From Micromonospora chokoriensis (GTDB taxonomy: Bacteria; Actinomycetota; Actinomycetes; Mycobacteriales; Micromonosporaceae): a DNA stretch of 64,000 nucleotides. The notes beneath the pieces were generated by a model. It ran no database searches. It was not told the DNA's origin and saw nothing but the letters and a program-made list of their open reading frames with translations. The DNA lies in NCBI RefSeq assembly GCF_900091505.1, contig NZ_LT607409.1, forward strand, positions 310,001 through 374,000, given 5' to 3'. This document shows positions 8,317-16,374 of the stretch, piece by piece. Made by a program: the position numbers and the translations under genes. Each line of letters begins with the position of its first letter. Position 1 is the stretch's first letter.

Positions 8317-8470
8317 GGGGCGACTCCTTGCACTGGCGGGTCTGTGGGGAAAAACACTCCGGGGGCCAAGCCTACGCCCGAGCGCGGGGGTGGCGCTGAC
8401 TGCGACCCGACGGTACGCCGACTTGTCATCGCCATCGAGTACGGCCGCAAGGGGCGTATCGTTCGCGCCG

Positions 8471-9160
8471 ATGGCCGACAATATTGCCCGGGTCTTCGCC
8501 GATGCGATCGCGACCGACCCGACCAGACCGTTGCTCACCTGGTACGACGATGCCAGCGGGGACCGCACCGAACTGTCCGGCGCCACCCTGGCGAACTGGG
8601 TGGCGAAGACCGCCAATCTTCTCGTCGACGAGGTCGGCCTCGCCCCGGGCACCCCGGCCGGCGTGTTGCTGCCGCCGCACTGGCAGGCCGCGGCGGTGCT
8701 GCTGGGTTGCTGGTCGGCCAAGCTGAACGTCGTCGACACACCGGGAGACGTGGACGTGCTCTTCGCCGCCGTCGACCAGTTCGACGAGGCGCAGTCCTGG
8801 GCGGCCGACGAGCGGTACGCCCTCGGGTTGGCCCCGCTCGCCGCCCCCCTACGGCAGGTGCCACCCGGGTTCGCCGACTACGTGGTGGAGGTACGCCGGC
8901 ACGGCGACCACTTCACGCCGCAGCCCGGTCCGGGCCCCGCCGACGAGCGCCTGCTGACCCGGGCCGAGGCCCGTGCCGACGAACTGGGCATCGAGCGTGG
9001 GGCGCGCGTCCTGGTCGACGCCACCCGCTACCCGGACCCGGTGGACTGGCTGCTGGCACCGCTGACCCGGGCCGCCACAGTGGTCCTCTGCGCCAACCAG
9101 GACCCAGCCCGCCTCGACACCCGGGTAGCCACAGAAAAAGTCACCCACCGCCTCCCGTGA
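8471..9160 (+). CDS. TIGR03089-type protein (AMP-binding N-domain only)
   Basis: 229 residues resembling the N-terminal part of an acyl-CoA synthetase (LLTWYDDASGDRTELSGATLANWVAKTANLL). The ATP-binding SSGTTG loop and the C-terminal catalytic lysine domain are absent. This matches a family annotated as TIGR03089 in actinobacteria, whose function is unknown. The ATG at 8471 lies eight bases after TATCGT (8457-8462), so there is little or no leader. It diverges from the glycosyltransferase gene and converges on aacS across a long hairpin. Confidence 0.75.
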   Translation: MADNIARVFADAIATDPTRPLLTWYDDASGDRTELSGATLANWVAKTANLLVDEVGLAPGTPAGVLLPPHWQAAAVLLGCWSAKLNVVDTPGDVDVLFAAVDQFDEAQSWAADERYALGLAPLAAPLRQVPPGFADYVVEVRRHGDHFTPQPGPGPADERLLTRAEARADELGIERGARVLVDATRYPDPVDWLLAPLTRAATVVLCANQDPARLDTRVATEKVTHRLP

Positions 9161-9186
9161 CCCCACTCGGGGCGGGGCTTGCGCCG

Positions 9187-9262
9187 TGATCCACTCCATA
9201 TCGGCGATCTGGCGGTATCCCCTGCCACGGATACCCCGACACCGCCGATCTGGAATGGATCA
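9187..9262. terminator. Long imperfect hairpin between convergent genes
   Basis: 34-base arms (9187-9220 and 9229-9262) pair at 28 of 34 positions around an 8-base loop. Both ends start TGATCCA. It fills the gap between the TIGR03089-type gene and aacS, so it probably acts as a bidirectional terminator. Confidence 0.65.
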
Positions 9263-9278
9263 ATGACGGGCAGCCGTC

Positions 9279-11249
9279 CTAGGCGGAGGTCCTCGACTGG
9301 GCGAAGGTGGCGAACGCGGTCAGGGACTCCGGGTTGGCCAGCGCGCCCCTGGCCGCGGCCTGGTCGACCGGCGTGCCGGTGAGGATCTTCTTGACCGGCA
9401 CCTCCAGCTTCTTCGCCGACAGGGTGCGGGGCACCGATCGCACCTGGTGGATCTCGTCGGGCACGTGCCGGGGGGAGAGGGCGGTACGCAGTTCGCGGCA
9501 GATCGTCGCGCGCATCGCGTCGTCAAGGGTCAGACCCTCGGCGAGCACCACGAAGAGCAGCAGCTCACCGGCGCCGCCTTCGTCGTCCTCCAGGTGCACG
9601 ACCACGGAGTCGAGCACCTGGTCCAGCCCTTCGACGACCGAGTAGAACTCGGCGGTGCCCAGCCGCACCCCACCACGGTTGAGCGTGGCGTCGGAGCGTC
9701 CGGTGATCACGCAGCCGCCCCGCTCGTTGATGGTGATCCAGTCACCGTGCCGCCACACGCCGGGGTAGACGTCGAAGTACGCCTCGGCGTAGCGGACGCC
9801 GTCAGTGTCGTTCCAGAAGCCCACCGGCATGCTCGGCATCGGCTCGGTGATCACCAACTCGCCCAGTTCACCGATGACCGGGGTGCCGTCGGCGGAGCGG
9901 GCCTCCACCTTCGAGCCCAGGGCACGGCAGGCGATCTCACCGGCGTACACCGGCAGCAGCGGCACCCCACCGACGAAACCGGTGCACACGTCGGTGCCAC
10001 CGGAGAGCGACTGGAGCTGAAGGTGGTCGCCGACGGTCTCGTACACCCAGTGGAAGCCCTCGGCCGGCAACGGCGCACCGGTGGAACCCACCCCGCGCAG
10101 CGCGGACAGGTCGGCGATCTCCCGGGGGACCAGCCCGGCCTTGCGGCAGGCCAGGAGGAAGGGGGCGGAGGTGCCGAAGTACGTGGTGCCGGTCTCCGCC
10201 GCCAACCGCCACAGCCCACCGAGGTCGGGGTGACCCGGGTTGCCGTCGAAGAGCACGATGGTCGCGCCCACCGCCGGGCCGGAGACCAGGAAGTTCCACA
10301 TCATCCAGCCGGTGGTGGTGAACCAGAAGAAGCGGTCCGCCGGGCCCAGGTCGTGGTGCAGGGCGAGCATCTTCAGGTGTTCCAGCAGGATGCCGCCGTG
10401 GCCGTGCACGATCGGCTTGGGCAGCCCGGTGGTGCCCGAGGAGTAGAGAACGTACAGCGGGTGGTCGAACGGCACCGGCGTGAACGTCAACGGCTCGTCG
10501 GTCGGCGCGGCCAGTTCGGCCCAGCCCAGCGCGTCGTCCGGCGGGGTGGCCCGCGGGTCGAGGTAGGAGATGCCGACGGTGTGCCGCAGCGACGGCAGGG
10601 CGGCCCGGATCGCTGCCACCTCGGCGCGCCGGTCCACCGGCTTGTCACCGTAGCGGTAGCCGTCCACGGCGACCAGCACGGTCGGCTCGATCTGCTGCCA
10701 GCGGTCGGTGACGCTGCGGGTGCCGAACTCGGGCGCGCAGGACGAGAACACCGCGCCCAGGCTGGCGGTGGCCAGCAGGAGGACGTACGTCTCGGGAATG
10801 GTGGGGGCGTACGCCGCCACCCGGTCACCGACGGTGACGCCGAGCCGACGAAGCCCTGCCGACACCCGGCGTACCTGCTCACGCAGCTCCCCGGCGGTCA
10901 GCGTGACCGGCGGTCGGGTCTGCCCGTGTGCGATCACCACCGGGTCGTCGTCGACCCGCCCCGGCATCCGCAGCACGTTCTCCGCGTAGTTGAGCGTGGC
11001 CCCGGGGAACCAGCGGGCCCCGGGCATCCCCCGCTCGGCCAGGGTGGCGGTCGGCGGGGTGTGCGCGATCACCTCGAAGTGGTCCCAGATCGAGCGCCAG
11101 AACGCGTCCAGATCGGTGGTGGACCAACGCCACAGCGCGTCGTAGTCGGCGAAGTCCAGCCCCCGGTGCTCTCGCAGCCAGCGCAGGTAGCCGCCGATCC
11201 GGGACCGCTCGCGTACGTCCGCCGGCGGCGCCCACAGCATGTCACCCAC
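9279..11249 (-). CDS. aacS: Acetoacetate--CoA ligase
   Basis: Activates acetoacetate to acetoacetyl-CoA with ATP. 656 residues, the usual AacS length. Motifs are the ATP-binding loop LYSSGTTGLPKPIVHGHGG, TTTGWMMWNFLVSG, the hinge GRSDATLNRGGVRLG, and the C-terminal catalytic lysine in LSAKKLEVPVKKIL. The GTG at 11249 has GGGGAGG eight bases upstream; an ATG at 11240 is a weaker alternative. The product could be cleaved by the thiolase at 59 kb, though the genes are far apart. Confidence 0.92.
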   Translation of the reverse strand: MGDMLWAPPADVRERSRIGGYLRWLREHRGLDFADYDALWRWSTTDLDAFWRSIWDHFEVIAHTPPTATLAERGMPGARWFPGATLNYAENVLRMPGRVDDDPVVIAHGQTRPPVTLTAGELREQVRRVSAGLRRLGVTVGDRVAAYAPTIPETYVLLLATASLGAVFSSCAPEFGTRSVTDRWQQIEPTVLVAVDGYRYGDKPVDRRAEVAAIRAALPSLRHTVGISYLDPRATPPDDALGWAELAAPTDEPLTFTPVPFDHPLYVLYSSGTTGLPKPIVHGHGGILLEHLKMLALHHDLGPADRFFWFTTTGWMMWNFLVSGPAVGATIVLFDGNPGHPDLGGLWRLAAETGTTYFGTSAPFLLACRKAGLVPREIADLSALRGVGSTGAPLPAEGFHWVYETVGDHLQLQSLSGGTDVCTGFVGGVPLLPVYAGEIACRALGSKVEARSADGTPVIGELGELVITEPMPSMPVGFWNDTDGVRYAEAYFDVYPGVWRHGDWITINERGGCVITGRSDATLNRGGVRLGTAEFYSVVEGLDQVLDSVVVHLEDDEGGAGELLLFVVLAEGLTLDDAMRATICRELRTALSPRHVPDEIHQVRSVPRTLSAKKLEVPVKKILTGTPVDQAAARGALANPESLTAFATFAQSRTSA

Positions 11250-11391
11250 TGGTCCACCCTCCCCTGGCCCGGCACGACGTTGTGTTTGGGCCGTGGCGCC
11301 ATCTTGCCCTACCTCGAAGCGCCATTCTGCGCACCGGGTACGCCGACCGATGCGTGCCCGTCCCACACTCCACCCCGCCGACCCGTGTGGG

Positions 11392-11910
11392 TCAACCGGC
11401 GCGGTGGGCCTGGATGGCGCGGCGGCGGGCGAGGCGGTGCGCCCGGCGGATCTCCGCCTCCTTGTAGCGGCGCTCGTCCTCCGCGGTCTCCGGCAGCACC
11501 GGTCGGACCGTCCGCGGCGCCCCGCCGACGTCCACTCCGACGAAGACCAGGTACGCGGTGGCCACCCGGACCGCCTCGTCCTCGGCCGAGTCCCACCGTT
11601 CGGCGACCACCCGCACGCCGACCTCCATCGAGGTCTGCCCGGTCCAGTTCACCTGCGCGTGCGCGTGCACCAGGTCACCGACCCGGACCGCCTCGGAGAA
11701 GACGATCTCGTCGATCGCCGCGGTCACCGCCGTGCCCCCGCTGTGCCGGGCGGCTGCGGCACCCGCCACGTCATCGACGAACTTCATCAGGACCCCACCG
11801 TGCACGGTGCCGTAGAGGTTCACGTCCACCGCAGTCATGATCTTGCTCAACGTGACGCGCGAGTACGACGTCGGCTTGCCGACCGGTGCGGCGGAGAGGT
11901 GCTCAGTCAT
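11392..11910 (-). CDS. Acyl-CoA thioesterase, hotdog fold
   Basis: 172-residue single hotdog domain like YciA/BACH acyl-CoA hydrolases: LYGTVHGGVLMKFVDDVAGAAAARHSGG near residues 33-60, followed by TAAIDEIVFSEAVRVGDLV. It hydrolyses acyl-CoAs; chain preference is unknown. The ATG at 11910 lies seven bases after TACCGT (minus strand, 11918-11923), so it is leaderless. It shares its promoter region with the divergent membrane protein gene. Confidence 0.88.
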   Translation of the reverse strand: MTEHLSAAPVGKPTSYSRVTLSKIMTAVDVNLYGTVHGGVLMKFVDDVAGAAAARHSGGTAVTAAIDEIVFSEAVRVGDLVHAHAQVNWTGQTSMEVGVRVVAERWDSAEDEAVRVATAYLVFVGVDVGGAPRTVRPVLPETAEDERRYKEAEIRRAHRLARRRAIQAHRAG

Positions 11911-11917
11911 GTCGAAA

Positions 11918-11927
11918 ACGGTACGGT
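11918..11927. promoter_or_regulatory. Back-to-back leaderless promoter with overlapping -10 boxes
   Basis: The minus-strand -10 TACCGT (11918-11923) and plus-strand -10 TACGGT (11922-11927) share the self-complementary TA at 11922-11923. Each box is followed by 7 and 6 bases respectively and then an ATG (11910 minus, 11934 plus), so only 23 bases separate the two start codons. Confidence 0.6.
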
Positions 11928-11933
11928 GCGCGG

Positions 11934-12605
11934 ATGCGACATCTCTGGAGCTTCCTCGCCGGGCTGGTGGTGGCGCCCATCACCTGGGTGCTGGTCACAC
12001 TGGGGCAGGACGGGTCGAGCCGGACGGTCGACCGCTGGGTGGAGATCGGCACGTTCAACACCGCCAACCTGATCGAGCCGGCCGTGTACCTCGCTGTCGG
12101 TGGTGTCCTGTTGGGCCTGCTCGGCACGCTGCGTTTCTCACCGCTGGGCCCTTTGGTGGCTGGGTTGCTGCTGGTCACCCCGTACATCGGGATGTTCGTG
12201 GCGCCCTTCACGGTGCGGGACGCGATCCCGCACGAGTGGAAGGTGCTCGGTGATCCGCTGCCGCTGCGACTGCCGGTGGAGAACGGCACACTCTTCCTGG
12301 TCGGCCTGCTGCTGCTGATGGCGACCTTCAGCATGCAGCGGTGGCGGCAGTGGCCCCGCCCGGCGACCGAGCCGGCCGCGACTCCGGCCCCCGCGCCGGA
12401 CGGAGGCCCCCGCAGCGACGACTTCACCCTCACCGACTGGCCGCCGGCCACCCCGACGGATCGGGACACCGCGCCCCTCACGCTGGGTTACCCGGCTGAC
12501 TCGACGCCGACCGAGCCGCTGCCGCGGCGGGTCGGTGGCGAATCACCCTGGTCCGCTCCGCCGCGCAGTCAACCGCGTCCGGAGGACACCACCGAGATCC
12601 GCTGA
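11934..12605 (+). CDS. Four-helix membrane protein with Pro-rich tail ending DTTEIR
   Basis: 223 residues, function unknown. There are about four hydrophobic helices in residues 1-130 (MRHLWSFLAGLVVAPITWVL and following). A soluble Pro/Thr/Ser-rich tail follows and ends in PEDTTEIR, another T-x-x-I tail like that of the protein at 855-1958. The start is the leaderless ATG at 11934. Confidence 0.75.
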   Translation: MRHLWSFLAGLVVAPITWVLVTLGQDGSSRTVDRWVEIGTFNTANLIEPAVYLAVGGVLLGLLGTLRFSPLGPLVAGLLLVTPYIGMFVAPFTVRDAIPHEWKVLGDPLPLRLPVENGTLFLVGLLLLMATFSMQRWRQWPRPATEPAATPAPAPDGGPRSDDFTLTDWPPATPTDRDTAPLTLGYPADSTPTEPLPRRVGGESPWSAPPRSQPRPEDTTEIR

Positions 12606-12610
12606 ATCGT

Positions 12611-12638
12611 CGGGCGGGCCGGGCGACCGGCCCGCCCG
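12611..12638. terminator. Bidirectional hairpin, 12-bp stem
   Basis: Perfect stem cgggcgggccgg / ccggcccgcccg closed by a GCGA tetraloop, between convergent genes ending at 12605 and 12652. Confidence 0.75.
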
Positions 12639-12651
12639 CTGTCCCTTACGG

Positions 12652-13959
12652 CTAGTGCACCGCGACCGCGAGCTCCGGGTCGACGGTGCCGAGGCCGGCA
12701 CGGGGAACGACGACGAGCATGACCAGCAGGGCGGCGGCCATGCCGCCCGCGATGACGATCGCCATCGGCACACTTCCGGTGCCGAACAGACCGGCCAGCG
12801 GCGCGGACAACGCGCCGATGCCGAACTGCACGGCGCCGAGCAGCGCCGCGGCGGTGCCCGCCGCCTCGCTGTGCCGGCTCATGGCCAACGCCGGGGCGTT
12901 CGGTAGGGCCAGACCGGCGGCGGCCAGCACGAGCCACAGCGCGGCGAGCAGGGTGCCCAGACCACCGAAGCCGGTCGCCGCGAACAGGACCAGCAGCAAC
13001 CCGGCCGCCGTGCCGGCGATCAGGGCGCTGACCAGGATCTGTTGCGGGGTGTAGCGGCGCAGCAGCCGAACGTTGAACTGGGTGGCCGCGATCAGGCCCA
13101 CCGCACCGGCCCCGAAGGCCACGCCGAACTCCTGCTCGTTGAGGCCGTACTCCTGCTGGAGGACGAAGGACGACCCGGAGACGTACGCGAACAGGGCCGC
13201 CATCGCCAGCCCCGCGACCAGTACCAGGCCGACGAACGCCCGGTCGTTGAACAGCCCCCGGTAGTCGCGCACTGTGGCAGCCACCCCTCCGTGCCGCCGA
13301 CGCGCCACCGGGAGGGTCTCCTGGAGCCGGAGCGCGGCAACGACGATCAGCACCGCGCCGAGCACCGCCAGCGCCGCGAAGACACCCCGCCACTCGGTCC
13401 AGCGCAGCAGGCCGCTGCCCAGCGTCGGTGCGAGGATCGGCGCGAGACCCATGACGAGCATCAACCGCGAGAAGATCCGGGCGAAGGACGCCCCGCTGAA
13501 CAGGTCGCGGACGACGGCAGTGGCGACCACAGTGGCTGCCGCGACGCCGAGACCCTGGAGCACCCGCAGGGCGCCGAGCACCGCGATTGTCGGCGCGAAG
13601 ACGCACAGCACGGAGGCGACGATGTGTGCGGCCAGCCCGGCCAGCAGCGGAATCCGCCGTCCGACCACATCGGAGAGCGGGCCGATCAGCAGCTGGCCCA
13701 GGGCGAGACCGACGAGCGTGCCGGTCAGCGTCAGCTGCACAGCGGTCTCGGTGGTCTGGAGACCAGCCGTGATGGCGGGCAGCGCGGGCAGGTACATGTC
13801 GATGGTCAACGGCCCGATCGCGATCAACGCGCCCAGCACGAGGACGAGTTGCACCCGCTGACGGTTGGTCATCAGATCGCCGGGCAGGACACCCTCGGTG
13901 ATCGTCGGCTCTGCCGTGCGGGTGCCCGCTCCGGCCTCTTCCACGGGCTGCTTCATCAT
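12652..13959 (-). CDS. Bcr/CflA-type MFS drug exporter
   Basis: 435 residues with about 12 membrane helices. The N-terminal half begins LVLVLGALIAIGPLTIDMYLPALPAI, typical of the Bcr/CflA drug:proton antiporter subfamily. The loop 2-3 motif is GPLSDVVGRRIPLL, and ARIFSRLMLVMGLAPILAPTLGS follows. The substrate is not predictable. The start is one of two adjacent ATGs (13959 or 13956), with only a purine-rich AGAGAGATCGAG upstream. Confidence 0.87.
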   Translation of the reverse strand: MMKQPVEEAGAGTRTAEPTITEGVLPGDLMTNRQRVQLVLVLGALIAIGPLTIDMYLPALPAITAGLQTTETAVQLTLTGTLVGLALGQLLIGPLSDVVGRRIPLLAGLAAHIVASVLCVFAPTIAVLGALRVLQGLGVAAATVVATAVVRDLFSGASFARIFSRLMLVMGLAPILAPTLGSGLLRWTEWRGVFAALAVLGAVLIVVAALRLQETLPVARRRHGGVAATVRDYRGLFNDRAFVGLVLVAGLAMAALFAYVSGSSFVLQQEYGLNEQEFGVAFGAGAVGLIAATQFNVRLLRRYTPQQILVSALIAGTAAGLLLVLFAATGFGGLGTLLAALWLVLAAAGLALPNAPALAMSRHSEAAGTAAALLGAVQFGIGALSAPLAGLFGTGSVPMAIVIAGGMAAALLVMLVVVPRAGLGTVDPELAVAVH

Positions 13960-14169
13960 CTCGATCTCTCTGCGGAGCGGGTGTCTCGTCACACGCGGTG
14001 CGGGGCGTCCCCGCACCCGCAGGAGCAGCGGGCATGGTGGGGGAGGCGAGGGGTTCGTGGTGGGGGTGAACGCCCGGGAGGCGTACGTCGTTCCCGGTGT
14101 GTGGGGAGTCACGCCACGACGGATCGCGGTCGATGGATGCCAGGTGTGACGGCGGTCACGGCGGAACGA

Positions 14170-14195
14170 GAACCGAAACGGGGGTACGCGTCGTC
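14170..14195 (+). promoter_or_regulatory. Candidate ECF-type promoter for the sigma operon
   Basis: GAACC (14170-14174), 17 bases, then CGTC (14192-14195), followed ten bases later by the GTG proposed as the sigma factor start. This resembles the GGAAC/CGTC elements of ECF promoters and would allow autoregulation. Confidence 0.4.
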
Positions 14196-14204
14196 TTGCC
14201 TTTC

Positions 14205-14759
14205 GTGAGACGAAGTCTGGACGGGCTCGACGAGGGCGAACTGCTCCGCCGGGTCGCTCGGGGCGACCGACGCGCGTTCGACGCGCTGTACCGGCGTACC
14301 GCCCCCTGGTTGACCGCACGCCTACGCCGGCGCTGCGCCGACGAGGACGTGGTGGCCGAGGTGTTGCAGGAGACGTACCTGGCGGTGTGGCGGTCGGCCG
14401 GCAGTCAGGCGCAGTCGTCCGCCGCGTCCGGCACCGCCGTGGGCTGGTTGTGGACGATCGCCGCCCACCGGCTGGTCGACGCGTTCCGCCGCCGGGCTCG
14501 ACGCGAGCGGATCCCGGCGGTGCGGACCTTCGAGACGGTGGCCCCGGCCGCCGAGGAGGAGGCGCTGGCCGGCGGGTTGGACGCCAACCTCGAAAGGGCC
14601 CTGCACGCGCTGCCCCCGGAGCTCCGACAGGTGCTCCGCGCGATGGTCCTCGACGGGCTGACCGCCCGGGAGACGTCGCTGCTGCTCGGCATGCCGGAGG
14701 GGACCGTGAAAACCCGCGCGCGACGGGCCCGAATCGCACTCCGGGAGGCGCTGTCATGA
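14205..14759 (+). CDS. ECF-family RNA polymerase sigma factor
   Basis: 184 residues with sigma region 2 (RRAFDALYRRTAPWLTARLRRRC and VVAEVLQETYLAVWR) and region 4 helix-turn-helix (ALPPELRQVLRAMVLDGLTARETSLLLGMPEGTVKTRARRAR, residues about 138-178). The start is uncertain: GTG 14205 fits a leaderless transcript from the ECF-like promoter, while TTG 14196 is also in frame. It overlaps the anti-sigma gene by ATGA, a classic sigma/anti-sigma arrangement. Confidence 0.88.
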   Translation: MRRSLDGLDEGELLRRVARGDRRAFDALYRRTAPWLTARLRRRCADEDVVAEVLQETYLAVWRSAGSQAQSSAASGTAVGWLWTIAAHRLVDAFRRRARRERIPAVRTFETVAPAAEEEALAGGLDANLERALHALPPELRQVLRAMVLDGLTARETSLLLGMPEGTVKTRARRARIALREALS

Positions 14760-15553
14760 CCACTCACCCCGCACCCGCTCTCATCTCCCACTACGCCTCG
14801 GGCGGTGTGGGCGTCGACGACGCGACCATCTGGGCGGTGGAGGCGCACCTGGAGACCTGCGCCGACTGCCGGGCGCTGCTGACGACTGCTGTCGACCCCG
14901 GCACGCGTGACCTGCTGGACCGGGTCGCCGAGACCGTCGGCGCCGGGATCGCCAACGGTCCGGGGCCGGTGCGACGGCGGCGGCTACCGCGTACCGGGGT
15001 CGCCGCCCGGATCCTGCCGTGGCTCGCCACCGCCGCCGGGCTGATGCTGGCCGCGGTCCTGTTCGAGAAGACCTTCGCCAGCCTGCCGTCGCTGGTGCTG
15101 CTCGTCGCGCCGGTCGCGCCGCTGCTGCCGGTGGCCGCCGTCTGGAGTCGGCGCGTCGACCCGGCCTGGGAGGTGGCGGCCACCACACCCCGTACCGGTC
15201 TGCCGCTGCTCATGCGCCGCACGTTGGGTGTGCTGCTCGCGGTCCTGCCGGTGCTGGCGGTGGCCGGCTGGGGCACCGGGCACTCCCCCGGCCTCTGGTT
15301 GCTGCCGGCCCTGGGCTTCACCGCCGGGGCGTTGGCGCTCGGCACCGTGGTCGGGATCGACCGGGCCGCGCTCGCCCTGGCGTTCACCTGGTCCGTGACC
15401 GTGGTGGCCCCGAGCCTGGCCGGTGGGCGACTCCCGGCCGTCCTCGCGGCCAGCAGCCTGACCGGTTGGGCGCTCACCACGGTGCTGTTGCTGGCCGTGG
15501 TCCTCGTCCAGGCCCGATGGCGGTCGCAGCTCCCCACCAGCACGTTCCGATGA
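14756..15553 (+). CDS. Zinc-binding anti-sigma factor, membrane anchored
   Basis: 265 residues. The N-terminal 40 or so carry the ZAS motif H-x3-C-x2-C (HLETCADC). About six hydrophobic helices follow from residue 75 on. By position and motif it should hold the upstream ECF sigma at the membrane. Most ZAS anti-sigmas have one helix or none, so this polytopic membrane domain is larger than usual. The ATG overlaps the sigma stop, and the stop overlaps the ABC gene start. Confidence 0.85.
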   Translation: MTTHPAPALISHYASGGVGVDDATIWAVEAHLETCADCRALLTTAVDPGTRDLLDRVAETVGAGIANGPGPVRRRRLPRTGVAARILPWLATAAGLMLAAVLFEKTFASLPSLVLLVAPVAPLLPVAAVWSRRVDPAWEVAATTPRTGLPLLMRRTLGVLLAVLPVLAVAGWGTGHSPGLWLLPALGFTAGALALGTVVGIDRAALALAFTWSVTVVAPSLAGGRLPAVLAASSLTGWALTTVLLLAVVLVQARWRSQLPTSTFR

Positions 15554-16374
15554 CGAGATACGGAGACATGATGATGCGTACGGTCAGCGTGGCGGAGACC
15601 GCGCCGTCGACCTACCCGTGGGCGGTGCACGCCGAGGCGTTGCAGGTGAAGGCCGGCCGGCACTTGGCGGTCAACGGGCTGGACCTGTCGTTGGGCATCG
15701 GCGTGCACGGGCTGCTCGGCCCCAACGGCGCCGGTAAGACGACGTTGATGCGGGCCCTGGCGACGGTGGTGAAACCGTCCGCCGGCCGACTCACACTGCT
15801 CGGCGAGGACGTCACCGCCGGCGCGGACCTCCGCCGGGTACGACGTGGCCTGGGCTACCTGCCGCAGCACTTCGGCTTCTACCCGCGTTTCACCGTCCGG
15901 GAGTTCGTCGAGTACCTGGCCTGGCTCAAGGAGATGCCGAAGTCGGTCATCCCCGGCGCGGTGCAACGGGCCATCGAACGGGTGGGCCTGGCGGATCGCG
16001 CCGACTCCCGGATGAAGACGCTGTCCGGCGGGATGCTGCGCCGCGCCGGCATCGCCCAGGCGATCGTCAACGACCCGGCGGTGCTGCTGCTCGACGAGCC
16101 GACGGTCGGCCTGGACCCGGAGCAACGCCTCGACTTCCGTGAGTTGCTGCGGGAGATCGGCCTGGACAGCTGCGTCCTCGTCTCCACCCACCTGGTCGAG
16201 GACGTCGCCGTGGCGTGCACCGACGTGGTGCTGGTCAACGAGGGCCGGTTGGTGTGGCAGGGCAGCACCGGCGAGCTGGCCGAGCAGGGCGGCGCCGACG
16301 ACGCCGGGGACAGCGCCACCGAACGCGGCTACTCGTCGGTGCTGCGCGCCTACCGTGGGCGGGTGTCGGCGTGA
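15550..16374 (+). CDS. ABC transporter ATP-binding subunit
   Basis: About 274 residues with Walker A GPNGAGKTT, Q-loop LPQHFGFYPRFT, signature LSGGM, Walker B VLLLDEPT and the switch His in STHLVED. It belongs to the exporter-type family that pairs with separate membrane subunits, here encoded immediately downstream. ATG 15550 couples to the anti-sigma stop (ATGA). The cluster ATGATGATG at 15568-15576 with GGAG upstream offers a shorter N-terminus. Confidence 0.9.
   Translation: MTRYGDMMMRTVSVAETAPSTYPWAVHAEALQVKAGRHLAVNGLDLSLGIGVHGLLGPNGAGKTTLMRALATVVKPSAGRLTLLGEDVTAGADLRRVRRGLGYLPQHFGFYPRFTVREFVEYLAWLKEMPKSVIPGAVQRAIERVGLADRADSRMKTLSGGMLRRAGIAQAIVNDPAVLLLDEPTVGLDPEQRLDFRELLREIGLDSCVLVSTHLVEDVAVACTDVVLVNEGRLVWQGSTGELAEQGGADDAGDSATERGYSSVLRAYRGRVSA

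Noticed and set aside
8471..9160. Frameshifted acyl-CoA synthetase
   Set aside because: The downstream sequence goes straight into a hairpin and aacS in the opposite orientation, and a short N-domain-only family is known, so it is probably intact.
9447..11840. 797-residue plus-strand open frame
   Set aside because: Antisense to aacS and the thioesterase; His/Gly/Arg-rich composition and no domain.
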